NCBI GenBank assembly: GCA_025934735.1 | Contig: JAICWP010000012.1 | Coordinates: 81,332 to 145,331, forward strand | Direction of reading: 5' to 3' | Length of the DNA: 64,000 nucleotides | Source of the DNA: Terriglobales bacterium | Lineage (GTDB): Bacteria; Acidobacteriota; Terriglobia; Terriglobales; Acidobacteriaceae | Shown: positions 50,915 through 58,015 of the stretch, piece after piece | Numbering within the stretch: position 1 is the stretch's first letter | How the letters are laid out: every line of letters starts with the position of its first letter | The notes under the pieces: model-generated | Databases searched by the model: none | The model's input: only the letters and a program-made list of their open reading frames with translations | What the model was told of the DNA's origin: nothing | Position numbers and translations under genes: made by a program

Positions 50915-52367
50915 GAATAACCAAGACACCGCCTGCTTGCAGGCTGTCGCTAACACTGCTCGATCCCTGGTTCTCGCAGGCAAGTCGCCTGAAGAAGTCG
51001 CCAACACGGCGCGCGCTGGCGGATCGAAGTGCAAACCCAAGCTGAAGGACACTGAAGTCAATCTTCTGCTCACATTGGCCGAAGGTCTTCGTCTCCCTGG
51101 TTTCAAGCCCCAGGACTTCCGCGAGTTTATGAAGCGCAACTTCCCGCCGAAAGAACCGCTGATTGAAGGCGTGCTGTACAAGCGCGACCAAATCTCGCTC
51201 ACCGGGCGGCGTCGTCACGGCAAGACGCAGCTCGTGTCGAACCTGGGGATGGCCGGTGCCGCTGGCCGGAAGGAGTTTCTTGGGTACACGATTGCCAGAC
51301 CGTTCACCACGTTGCTGTTCCTCCTTGAAGACGATGGTGGCGAACTGCAGTCGAGGTTCGCACGCCAACAGCAGGAAGAGCCTAACTTTGATGCCGCTCG
51401 CTTGCATCTCTACATCCGCCAGGACTTCTTTGAGCGGAAGATTAGGATCGATTTCTCCGATACCAAATTCAGGGCGTTCATCCTGGCCGCTTGTGAAGCC
51501 GCAAGGCAAGCCTCTGGTTCGGTTGACCTGATCATCTTCGACAACCTGGGAATGCTGATTGGCGCGGACTACAACAACCCCACGAAAATCCACGCGCTCA
51601 TGGAGCTGATGTACGAGCTGACGCAACGCTATGACGCCGCGATCCTCATCGCCGCGCACCCGAAGAAGGGCAGCAAACTCGACATCCGCGGCGAGTCGAT
51701 TCACCTGAAAGACGACTCCGAACGGTTCTTCGAGGAGTGCATGGGTTCGTCGCACTTCATCAACTCGACCGGATCATTGTGGGGCATCGAGCGCGACAAG
51801 AAAGCTGGCCGCACGTTCCTGCTGTGGGGAGCGCAGCGTCACGCGGACACCGAAGGGCTTACCTCAGTCGTCAAGAATGAACATGACTGGCTGGAGCCAG
51901 TGGACGATTTCGACTTGGCGCAAGAGACGTTGCTTAACACGCCGCAGCGCCAAAAGGCGTGGAGTTTACTGCCTGACAATTCCACGTTCACTTACAGCGA
52001 AGCCTGGAAGCTGGTACAGGCTGGCGGCAAGGATTCCATCAAATCGCAGGGAACATTCACGCCGTGGTGGAATGAGCTGAAGCGCAAAAAGTTGATCGTC
52101 ACCGACGGTGGTGAGCACTACCGCAAGGGTAAGCGCGCCGTTCCCGCAACCAATTGGCAAAAGTTCCTGGGGTGGCTCGCAACGCAAACTGTCGGCATGT
52201 TCGTCACTGAAGCGCAGATCGTTGAAGGTTCCGGTATCCCGGCGAGTGCGATCCAGTTGGAGCTGGGCAAGGCGCAGAAGAACGGGCTGCTGTTGTCAGT
52301 ACCGAACGGTTACGAGATCGCTCGCACCGGCCTTCAAGGCTTTGATCGGTTGCGTCCGCCAGAGTGA
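50880..52367 (+). CDS. RecA-like AAA ATPase (AAA_25), probable replication helicase/RepA-type
   Basis: Protein of 495 residues. Walker A GRRRHGKTQL lies near residue 108-117, and Walker B VDLIIFDN near 215. FLLEDDGGELQSRFARQQ and AILIAAHPKKG fit the AAA_25/RepA hexameric helicase group. The C-terminal third carries winged-helix-like segments (FTYSEAWKLVQAGGKDS and FVTEAQIVEGSGIP). In plasmids and phages these ATPases open or unwind the origin. An iteron array begins 43 bp past the stop. ATG 50880 lies within the DUF5659 gene. Confidence 0.85.
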   Translation: MAPQQTPSTTAKNNQDTACLQAVANTARSLVLAGKSPEEVANTARAGGSKCKPKLKDTEVNLLLTLAEGLRLPGFKPQDFREFMKRNFPPKEPLIEGVLYKRDQISLTGRRRHGKTQLVSNLGMAGAAGRKEFLGYTIARPFTTLLFLLEDDGGELQSRFARQQQEEPNFDAARLHLYIRQDFFERKIRIDFSDTKFRAFILAACEAARQASGSVDLIIFDNLGMLIGADYNNPTKIHALMELMYELTQRYDAAILIAAHPKKGSKLDIRGESIHLKDDSERFFEECMGSSHFINSTGSLWGIERDKKAGRTFLLWGAQRHADTEGLTSVVKNEHDWLEPVDDFDLAQETLLNTPQRQKAWSLLPDNSTFTYSEAWKLVQAGGKDSIKSQGTFTPWWNELKRKKLIVTDGGEHYRKGKRAVPATNWQKFLGWLATQTVGMFVTEAQIVEGSGIPASAIQLELGKAQKNGLLLSVPNGYEIARTGLQGFDRLRPPE

Positions 52368-52409
52368 TCGGAGTGGGCGTCGATCCAATCCCCCCGGCAC
52401 GAAAACGGT

Positions 52410-52609
52410 CGATGTAACCGATGTAGCCTTGCAAACAAAGGAGATCGCAGTCGATGTGACGACCGATGTTGGGCGATGTAACCGATGCAGGTTCACATCG
52501 ACTGCATCGAGCGTACATCGGGCGTACATCGAGAGGGTGCTCGATGTGAAGAGAGAAGAAGAAGAAATTTATTTTCTTTTACTTACACACCATCCTCTCT
52601 GTGACATCG
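52410..52609. repeat. Iteron array with AT-rich flank: candidate replication origin
   Basis: Ten exact copies of CGATGT or its complement ACATCG within 200 bp: forward at 52410, 52419, 52452, 52464, 52474, 52542; reverse at 52495, 52515, 52526, 52604. Single-base variants lie at 52483 and 52504. A purine/AT-rich tract (about 52550-52590, AGAAATTTATTTTC) follows the main cluster. The position directly after a RepA-type ATPase is typical of an iteron origin. Confidence 0.72.
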
Positions 52610-52882
52610 AGCGAAAGTGCCCCTCAGCCTGGGCCGGTCGGGCTGAAAAGTCCACAAAAATGCAGTTAAACAGCTCATTAGCAATGACTTGAGAGGAAAC
52701 ATGCGGAGCACAACGCAGCCGCACCGACCGCACCCGCCTTGGGAAAATCTGCTTGAACCGCTGGCATGCCCGGGGTATGTTGAAGGTAACCCCTCCCAAC
52801 AAGTCTCACGGCACAACCGCGCTTGGTGGTCAGGGGATTCCAACTTTATCCCCTGACGGACACAGGATGGAGATCGTTTTCG

Positions 52883-53953
52883 ATGCAGGGCAGCAAGCTG
52901 ATCAAGGTTCTTATTGGGAGCGCAGCCGTAGCGTTGTTCTTCACGCTATTGGGTATCGGGCTATCGCTTGCGGGTGTCATCAACATTACAGCGGCTCGAC
53001 TATTCTTCGCGCTGGCGGCTTTTGTGGCAATCGGCGGCATCGCTGTTTCCGATCTCGTTTGCTCCAAGCCTCGCAAACACATTATTGCGATTACATCGGT
53101 CGCTGCTCTGATCGTTGCCGCCGGATTTCTGCTGTTAGACCACTGGATCGTTGGAAAGAAGGCGGACGAGCAGGCAAATCTCAACGTCCCGCGCATTGCC
53201 ACCCCCGCACTGCCACCTGCCACGAGTGTTGCGGCGGTCGAGAAGCCCCAGGCATCCAGCGGGGCCAGTAAGATACCCCGTAAGGGGCACAGCACCCACT
53301 TAACCCCCAAGTACATCCCAGGGCGCACGCCGACTGCGGTATCCGTTTCGCCAGCATCTCAGCCACCAGGCAACACAACTGAAACCTATGGCACTGATGA
53401 CCACGTCAAGGTGCAAGTCCATCACGTTGGAATCAAAGATCAGGTCAGCGCAACAGTCCATCGTGCCAGCAGTGCAGCTGTGCCAGCGGCAACACCGCAG
53501 ATCATCCAGAATGCGCCACAAGGGATAAACATCGGTGGCGATAACAACGGGACAGCGACAGTGAATAATTTCGGCCCACCGGAGCGGCATCTGACCCCCG
53601 CTCAGATCACTGCACTCGATCAAGTGGCGGCTTCACTGCCGGACGACATGGCTGAATGGTTGAGTCTGGACACGGAGAACGATTTCGAAAGCCAGGCCTA
53701 CGGCAAGGAGATTTACAAGATCTTCGCCAATCACAAAAAGATAGCGTCCGGCCCGACGATAAGATTGGTCGAGCGCGCACCCTGGCCGAAGGGCGTTTGC
53801 ATCCTGATTCAAAGCGATAAAGACCGCAATTTCCTTCTCGCTCAGACAATCGGCACCGCGCTCATGCACGCCGGAATTACCCCCATCTATTTCCAGGGCG
53901 CAGCAGACCTGAAACCGGGAATGATCAAAATCGTTGTTGGCGAGCGCGAATAG
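52883..53953 (+). CDS. Membrane protein with N-terminal helices and hydrophilic C-terminal domain
   Basis: Protein of 356 residues. Three hydrophobic helices (KVLIGSAAVALFFTLLGI, LFFALAAFVAIGGIAV, IITSVAALIVAAGFLLL-like) occupy residues 8-95. A long Pro/Thr/Ser linker follows, then NIGGDNNGTATVNNFGPPER and a folded alpha/beta C-terminal domain of about 110 residues (ALDQVAASLPDDMAEWLSLD). Such GGDNNG-NN turns occur in many acidobacterial and phage membrane proteins. ATG 52883 was chosen because it starts the first helix. Function unknown. Confidence 0.65.
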   Translation: MQGSKLIKVLIGSAAVALFFTLLGIGLSLAGVINITAARLFFALAAFVAIGGIAVSDLVCSKPRKHIIAITSVAALIVAAGFLLLDHWIVGKKADEQANLNVPRIATPALPPATSVAAVEKPQASSGASKIPRKGHSTHLTPKYIPGRTPTAVSVSPASQPPGNTTETYGTDDHVKVQVHHVGIKDQVSATVHRASSAAVPAATPQIIQNAPQGINIGGDNNGTATVNNFGPPERHLTPAQITALDQVAASLPDDMAEWLSLDTENDFESQAYGKEIYKIFANHKKIASGPTIRLVERAPWPKGVCILIQSDKDRNFLLAQTIGTALMHAGITPIYFQGAADLKPGMIKIVVGERE

Positions 53954-53968
53954 GTACGGAATAGGACA

Positions 53969-54142
53969 ATGCCTGAGTACTCTGTACCGAAAAGGTGCCC
54001 CGACTGCGGCAACGACGATTGGCGGCAATGGAGATACCCAGGGCGGGTGAGTGCGTGTGTACTCGTTGTGTCACTATGCAGGTGTATGTCAAACGAATCC
54101 ACGCTTGGATCATGGCCGGAACGCAGCCACATGTCCGATTGA
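53969..54142 (+). CDS. Very small CPDCG zinc-ribbon-like protein
   Basis: Frame of 57 codons plus stop. It begins MPEYSVPKRCPDCGNDDWRQ and continues with a hydrophobic patch (VSACVLVVSLCRC) and a polar tail. The CPDCG motif with later C-x-C could bind metal. It sits 15 bp after the upstream gene and 17 bp before the SieB-like gene, so it may be part of the same unit. Confidence 0.45.
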   Translation: MPEYSVPKRCPDCGNDDWRQWRYPGRVSACVLVVSLCRCMSNESTLGSWPERSHMSD

Positions 54143-54159
54143 AGGAAGGTGACTGACAT

Positions 54160-54711
54160 ATGTGGGATTGGAGTTTTCTGGGCAAAATTCTCGATTGGCT
54201 CAGGTCTCCGAAGCAGTGGTTTGCAGTTCTGTTGGTCACGCTGGCATTGCTTATCTTACCCGCTTCCGTTTTGCAGAGGGTTGGATTACAGGCGTTTCAC
54301 GACCGTTACCTCACCTGGATTGGCCTTGCGGCACTAATCTCAGCGGCGGTACTGGTCAGCGAGAGTTGCGCTGTTGGAAAGCGCCGGGTTCTAATCTGGC
54401 TTAGCCACAGAGTAGGCAAGGACTATTTGCGGAATCTCACAACACCAGAGAAGGTGTTTCTTGAGGCGTACATTGATCAAGATACTGAGACGCAATATGC
54501 GGCTGAAGCGGATGGTGTGGTCAGGGGTCTCGCGGCCAAAGGTCTGATATACCGAAGTACATCAGTCAGCCAACCTGCTCTCGTACCCACCTTTGCTTAC
54601 AATCTCCAACCTTGGGTGAGGCACTTCCTGAAAAAACATCCTGAACTGTTGAAGGGCACGCCTCCCACCCCGCCAGGAACAAAAAGACTTCGCGTTAAGA
54701 TTCTGCCGTAG
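54160..54711 (+). CDS. SieB-like superinfection exclusion membrane protein
   Basis: Protein of 183 residues. Two membrane helices (FAVLLVTLALLILPASVLQ at about 20-39 and WIGLAALISAAVLVSES at about 53-70) precede a hydrophilic cytoplasmic part with LTTPEKVFLEAYIDQDTETQ, then a helix-turn region ending RHFLKKHPELL. Length, the paired N-terminal helices and the L-x-E-x3-L motif fit the SieB family, which in P22/lambda blocks growth of superinfecting phages. Here it may protect the element or its host. GGAAGGTGA precedes the ATG. Confidence 0.6.
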   Translation: MWDWSFLGKILDWLRSPKQWFAVLLVTLALLILPASVLQRVGLQAFHDRYLTWIGLAALISAAVLVSESCAVGKRRVLIWLSHRVGKDYLRNLTTPEKVFLEAYIDQDTETQYAAEADGVVRGLAAKGLIYRSTSVSQPALVPTFAYNLQPWVRHFLKKHPELLKGTPPTPPGTKRLRVKILP

Positions 54712-55247
54712 TCAACAATTCCCAACCAGGCCTGTTCTCTCAACTCGCTTTCCGTTCAGGCGCACCCGCCAGCCGCAATTCTTATGCAGTCGCAGCCAGA
54801 TTTCTGTCTTCGTCCTGTTCGAGCGTCCACACCTTCCACCTGTTTCTCACAGGAGCGTTCTTGGCTTAGCGGCTTCGGCAATTTCTTCCTGGTCGTATTA
54901 CGCCGCTTCGCGGCGAAAGGCGCGGCCAAAAACCAGCCGCGCACAACGTTCCACCAGGCACTCCAAATCGAGGCTGGTTGTGGACGAGTTCAGATTGATG
55001 CCGATGCAGTAGCGGTGGCTGTCCAAGCCACATCAGAACGTGCCCAGGTCTGTACTTAGAAAACTCCTCATCGAGCAAGTAATGTTGGTGTCGTTTTATG
55101 CTGGCGGGATATTCTTCCTGCTGGAGGCGGTCTGGCGACTGTGACTCTTGATCTATGTCCCTGGAGCCGTGATCTTCAGAAGCCAGGCCAGGCATCAGCA
55201 CATCGGACTGCCGGATGATCCACAGTAGAACAACCATGAGAGGCACG
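54712..55247. other. Gene-poor stretch
   Basis: About 535 bp. The most protein-like frame is a short reverse one (TTG 55026 to TAA 54898, 42 codons, starting MDSHRYCIGINLN), not strong enough to call. No clear promoter, terminator or repeat. Confidence 0.35.
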
Positions 55248-55520
55248 ATGGCCCACAAGCAAAAGCAGCAATGGCTGAAGGTTGAGGAGTTCATGGAGTT
55301 TCCAGGGGTGGCTTCTCCAAGGACTCCGATGTCTCCCACCTTCAAAGGACAGTACAGATTCGTTCCTGCCGAAGGGGACGCGACTGCCTTCAGTGACCGG
55401 CAGAACGCTGAGTACTGGCGTGACAGGCTGCAGAAAGAATTTCCCGACGTAAAGTGGAGCATACATCGCGTGCCAGGCCCACCCTACGATCAGCACTACG
55501 TTGTTGGACGACCGACATAG
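55248..55520 (+). CDS. Small hypothetical protein
   Basis: Basic protein of 90 residues. It begins MAHKQKQQWLKVEEFMEFPG and has a compact alpha/beta region (FSDRQNAEYWRDRLQKEFPD) with a terminal YDQHYVVGR. GAGAGG lies 4 bases before ATG 55248. Function unknown; it lies just upstream of the ECF-controlled gene but before its promoter. Confidence 0.5.
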   Translation: MAHKQKQQWLKVEEFMEFPGVASPRTPMSPTFKGQYRFVPAEGDATAFSDRQNAEYWRDRLQKEFPDVKWSIHRVPGPPYDQHYVVGRPT

Positions 55521-55589
55521 GCGGGAGGCGGAAAGCCTCACTGCCGATTGCCAAACCCTCATGGTCTGCTATCCCTTGAATCCGCAACC

Positions 55590-55618
55590 TGTATCCTTTT
55601 CCCTCGCGCTCTCGTCCT
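55590..55618 (+). promoter_or_regulatory. ECF-type promoter P1: TGTATC-N17-CGTCCT
   Basis: TGTATC (55590-55595) and CGTCCT (55613-55618) with a 17-bp spacer, 45 bp upstream of the CxxC protein start. Identical boxes and spacing occur at 56040 and 57273, around the ECF sigma gene. Confidence 0.75.
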
Positions 55619-55662
55619 CCAGATAGGAACGAGCACTCGTTCCCGTCGAGGAGGGTACGAAT

Positions 55663-56022
55663 ATGCAGACTTCAGTTTCAATCACAACCTTAGATACAAT
55701 GCCCCGCGAGGTGACCGGCACGCCTAATGCTCCGGTCGAAACGCAAGCATCGAAGCCCGAAACCAAACTTCAAGATTTGATCCCCATCGTCATGGTCATC
55801 GTTGGCGGCTGTGAGCCGTGCGCTGAGAAGACGGTCAAACGGGCATTACAACAAGGCAGCTCGTGGCAGGACATCGACAAGACTCTAAGAATCATGGCCA
55901 ACATGCAAAGAGCCGATTGTTTCCTCAAGGCGGTGGGAGCGGATGTCGTTGCCCGAATGGAAAAACCGCTGGCGGCTGGGTGGAGGAGTTTGCGGGAGGC
56001 AATGCCCAGCACAAGCAAGTGA
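55663..56022 (+). CDS. CxxC AhpD/carboxymuconolactone-decarboxylase-like protein
   Basis: Protein of 119 residues. An N-terminal 35-residue extension precedes DLIPIVMVIVGGCEPCAEKT, in which C-E-P-C sits at the start of a helix as in AhpD-type peroxidase or CMD-like proteins; a third Cys follows in NMQRADCF. The pattern WQDIDKTLRIMANM completes the small helical domain. It likely handles thiols or peroxides. GAGGAGG precedes ATG 55663, and an ECF-type promoter lies just upstream. Confidence 0.7.
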   Translation: MQTSVSITTLDTMPREVTGTPNAPVETQASKPETKLQDLIPIVMVIVGGCEPCAEKTVKRALQQGSSWQDIDKTLRIMANMQRADCFLKAVGADVVARMEKPLAAGWRSLREAMPSTSK

Positions 56023-56039
56023 TGCTACGCACATGGCCT

Positions 56040-56068
56040 TGTATCTTTTTTCTCAGGTCATTCGTCCT
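56040..56068 (+). promoter_or_regulatory. ECF-type promoter P2: TGTATC-N17-CGTCCT
   Basis: TGTATC (56040-56045) and CGTCCT (56063-56068), spacer 17 bp, 70 bp before the membrane-protein start. A second GTCCT is not involved. Confidence 0.75.
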
Positions 56069-56137
56069 GCACTTGTAGAAAAGACGTGCGGTCGAGCAAC
56101 TTGATGGAGTTCGCGCGAGTCTTCGTTGGAGGCTGTT

Positions 56138-56596
56138 ATGACTGCTCAAAACAACCAGGTTTCTGTTGATGAGAACACGAGAAAGGTCGCTTTAAACAGG
56201 CGTCTGGAGGGTTTCGGGTGGGGAGCACTGCTTTTCGTCATCGGCACGATCTGGCTGCTGCCCGAAAGTCAGGTTCCACATGGCAGTTTGCTGATCGCTG
56301 CTGGGCTTATCCTGCTGGGACTCAATGCCATTCGCTACTTCAATGGGATCAAGATGAGCGGCTTCAGTCTAATCGCCGGAGTCATCGCATTAACGATGGG
56401 TTTGGGCGAGTTCTCTGGCGTGAAGCTGCCACTCATCGCCATTCTGATGATCGTGGTCGGAGCCGGTATTCTCCTGAAGATGATGCTTCAGAAGGATTCG
56501 GTCTCAAGTTCCCACGCTGGTCGCGGCTGGTCTTGCTGCGGCGGAGTGCAGGATACGAGCACCCAAGACCGAACAGGGCAAGCGGTCGGGCGCTGA
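56138..56596 (+). CDS. Membrane protein of the ECF regulon, double-Cys tail
   Basis: Protein of 152 residues. Four hydrophobic helices (GWGALLFVIGTIWLLP, GSLLIAAGLILLGLNAI, GFSLIAGVIALTMGLG, LPLIAILMIVVGAGILL) are followed by a cytoplasmic-looking tail with RGWSCCGGV. GGAGG precedes ATG 56138. Its gene ends 10 bp from that of the sigma factor, convergent. The CC tail is shared in style with the small protein at 57325. A role as a membrane sensor or anti-sigma-like partner is possible but not supported by a known domain. Confidence 0.7.
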   Translation: MTAQNNQVSVDENTRKVALNRRLEGFGWGALLFVIGTIWLLPESQVPHGSLLIAAGLILLGLNAIRYFNGIKMSGFSLIAGVIALTMGLGEFSGVKLPLIAILMIVVGAGILLKMMLQKDSVSSSHAGRGWSCCGGVQDTSTQDRTGQAVGR

Positions 56597-56606
56597 TGCA
56601 GCGGAA

Positions 56607-57188
56607 CTATTGCGGTTGTTTGTGATCCGGCTTCGGCTCACAGATGAACACACCGCGCTCATCACGTCCGAACGCGCAGGCTTTGTCCAAGGCAGTCTGT
56701 AGCTGCCTTCGGGCGCGATGCAAGCGCATCTTGACCGTGGTCAGGGGAAGCTGGAGCAGGTGGGCAATCTCGTCGGCGGTCAGCCCGTCAGCGTCATGGA
56801 GTAGTAGCACGGCTTTGTATGCATCAGACAAATCAGCAACGTACCGCTGCACGCATTCGCTCATTTCGCTTTGCTGGACAATCGTGAACGGAGATGGCCG
56901 CGTTCGGTCGGCTATCGGCAACTCTTCAACGGGCGTATCAACCTGCTGCTGAAGTGTCCGCGCTCGCTGCCGCATACGGTCAACGCTCACATGTGTGGCG
57001 ATCTGGTAGAGCCAGCTTGCCAACGCTGCCGGATCACGTAGCGTGCTCCGCTGGCGATGCGCACGCAGGAATGCCTCCTGTGCAAGGTCTTCAGCTTCGG
57101 CAGCATCCCGAACGAGATAACGGATGTATCGCGTCACGGCAGGGCGGTGCTGCTCCATTTCCTCCGTCGTGGGCACCGACGTGGGCAT
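56607..57188 (-). CDS. ECF RNA polymerase sigma factor with C-terminal Cys extension
   Basis: Protein of 193 residues. Region 2 runs from about 13 to 80 (IRYLVRDAAEAEDLAQEAFL, LASWLYQIATHVSVDRMRQ) and region 4 from 115 to 170 (ADLSDAYKAVLLLHDADGLT, ADEIAHLLQLPLTTVKMRLH). A C-terminal 25-residue extension (CAFGRDERGVFIC) carries two Cys, reminiscent of metal- or redox-sensing extensions such as that of CorE, though shorter. No anti-sigma gene is adjacent, so the extension may itself regulate activity. Three TGTATC-N17-CGTCCT promoters surround the gene. Its own promoter is not of that type on the minus strand. Confidence 0.9.
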   Translation of the reverse strand: MPTSVPTTEEMEQHRPAVTRYIRYLVRDAAEAEDLAQEAFLRAHRQRSTLRDPAALASWLYQIATHVSVDRMRQRARTLQQQVDTPVEELPIADRTRPSPFTIVQQSEMSECVQRYVADLSDAYKAVLLLHDADGLTADEIAHLLQLPLTTVKMRLHRARRQLQTALDKACAFGRDERGVFICEPKPDHKQPQ

Positions 57189-57272
57189 AAGCGGGGTTCC
57201 AAATCCAACCCAAACTGTATACCTGCGCCTGCCAGCCAGTCAGTGATTCTCGACACAAAGCCAGCGCAGGCT

Positions 57273-57301
57273 TGTATCCCTTCTTTCGTCCATTTCGTCC
57301 T
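57273..57301 (+). promoter_or_regulatory. ECF-type promoter P3: TGTATC-N17-CGTCCT
   Basis: TGTATC (57273-57278) and CGTCCT (57296-57301), spacer 17 bp, 23 bp before ATG 57325. Transcription points away from the sigma gene. Confidence 0.75.
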
Positions 57302-57324
57302 GCACGGTTGAAAAAAAGGTTTTT

Positions 57325-57492
57325 ATGTGGCTCCCGTTCCATGTGGGCTGGCTATTTCTGTTAGTGCCCCTCGCAATGATGCTGTTCTGCGTGCTGATGT
57401 GCGTGGGAATGTGCGGACATTCTGGAGCAGGTCGTAGTCGGTGTTGTGGTCACACCCAGAGCGATGAGCGTCAAGGAAAGCCATCGAGTTAG
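57325..57492 (+). CDS. Small membrane protein of the ECF regulon, CC-H tail
   Basis: Frame of 55 codons plus stop. It begins MWLPFHVGWLFLLVPLAMML, a membrane helix, with FCVLMCVGMCGHSG as a Cys-rich end of the helix and a tail with RCCGH. Five Cys and two nearby His suggest metal or redox chemistry. AAAGG lies about 6 bases before the ATG and the ECF promoter P3 just upstream, which support a real gene despite its size. Confidence 0.65.
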   Translation: MWLPFHVGWLFLLVPLAMMLFCVLMCVGMCGHSGAGRSRCCGHTQSDERQGKPSS

Positions 57493-57504
57493 ATGGAGGG
57501 AGAG

Positions 57505-57684
57505 ATGGCTTTAAAGGAGCAGTTTGGGTTGCCTTCGACACGCTGGCTCCCGACACGCTGTCTCTCGTTGTCGGGCCGGTACCATTCTTCAGCAGCGGAA
57601 ATCCACGGCGTTCCTGACGCCTTTTCAGTCACCAGGCGGGGAGCATCCGATCATGGCGATCCTGATTTCTGCAGTGACATCTAA
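57505..57684 (+). CDS. Doubtful short ORF after ECF regulon gene
   Basis: Frame of 59 codons. GGAGGGAGAG directly precedes ATG 57505, 12 bp after the previous stop, so it could be co-expressed from P3. The sequence (MALKEQFGLPSTRWLPTRCL) has no recognisable features and may be spurious. The following 200 bp to attR hold no gene. Confidence 0.3.
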   Translation: MALKEQFGLPSTRWLPTRCLSLSGRYHSSAAEIHGVPDAFSVTRRGASDHGDPDFCSDI

Positions 57685-57780
57685 GCTGTTCAATTTCCGG
57701 GTAGTTTCGGTGGAGCTGCCGGTGGGCGACTTTGCATCGTTCTGAAGGCGTTGAAGGCGTAAAAACCAGGTTCCGCGCGC

Positions 57781-57804
57781 TGAGAACAAAACTGAGAACA
57801 AAAC
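57781..57804. repeat. Tandem TGAGAACAAAAC near attR (candidate integrase arm sites)
   Basis: TGAGAACAAAAC at 57781-57792 and again at 57793-57804, directly adjacent copies. The octamer TGAGAACA also occurs in pairs at 35599/35621 and, inverted, at 37115/37126. Its location about 90 bp inside attR suits an arm-binding site. Confidence 0.65.
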
Positions 57805-57895
57805 GTTAGTTTCAGGCGGGATTTTGCCGTATCCAACAGGATCGAACGGGATGCTAAGTTCCTGAAAAGAAACACGCGGGATCAGTTACTGCCGC

Positions 57896-57942
57896 TCTCA
57901 TAATCCGTAGGTCGAAGGTTCGAGTCCTTCCGCCGCCACCAA
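57896..57942 (+). repeat. attR: 47-bp copy of tRNA-Met 3' end
   Basis: Exact copy of 35511-35557, giving the right boundary of the element. It is not a functional tRNA because the 5' half is absent. Confidence 0.93.
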
Positions 57943-58015
57943 TATCTTCTCCCATCATTTCAATCACTTCAGGTGGGAGGGCCTCGGAACTCTCTAGCTC
58001 TTCCGGCACCTCTGG

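Larger units (their letters stand above)
35558..57942. mobile_element. Integrated genetic element of about 22.4 kb at tRNA-Met
   Basis: Bounded by the 47-bp repeats at 35511-35557 and 57896-57942, with a tyrosine integrase and excisionase-like gene beside attL. It contains a RecA-like ATPase with an iteron array, numerous small regulatory and CxxC proteins, a SieB-like protein and an ECF sigma factor with its own regulon. Genes are shorter and more loosely packed than in the flanks. No relaxase, VirB4, coupling protein, capsid or terminase genes were seen, so it is best described as an integrative, perhaps plasmid-like or satellite, element that would need a helper to transfer. An older integrase fragment lies just outside attR. 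Confidence 0.9.

Noticed and set aside
52410..52609. CRISPR array
   Set aside because: The repeated words are only 6 bp and occur in both orientations with variable spacing. There are no constant 25-40-bp repeats and no cas genes, so an iteron-like array fits better.
35558..57942. Complete prophage
   Set aside because: No capsid, portal, terminase, tail or lysis genes can be recognised in the 22 kb, despite the integrase and SieB-like gene.
35558..57942. Integrative conjugative element
   Set aside because: No relaxase, coupling ATPase or type IV secretion genes were seen.
57896..57942. A second tRNA-Met gene at the right end
   Set aside because: Only the 3' 47 bp are present, with no D arm or 5' acceptor strand; it is an att duplicate.
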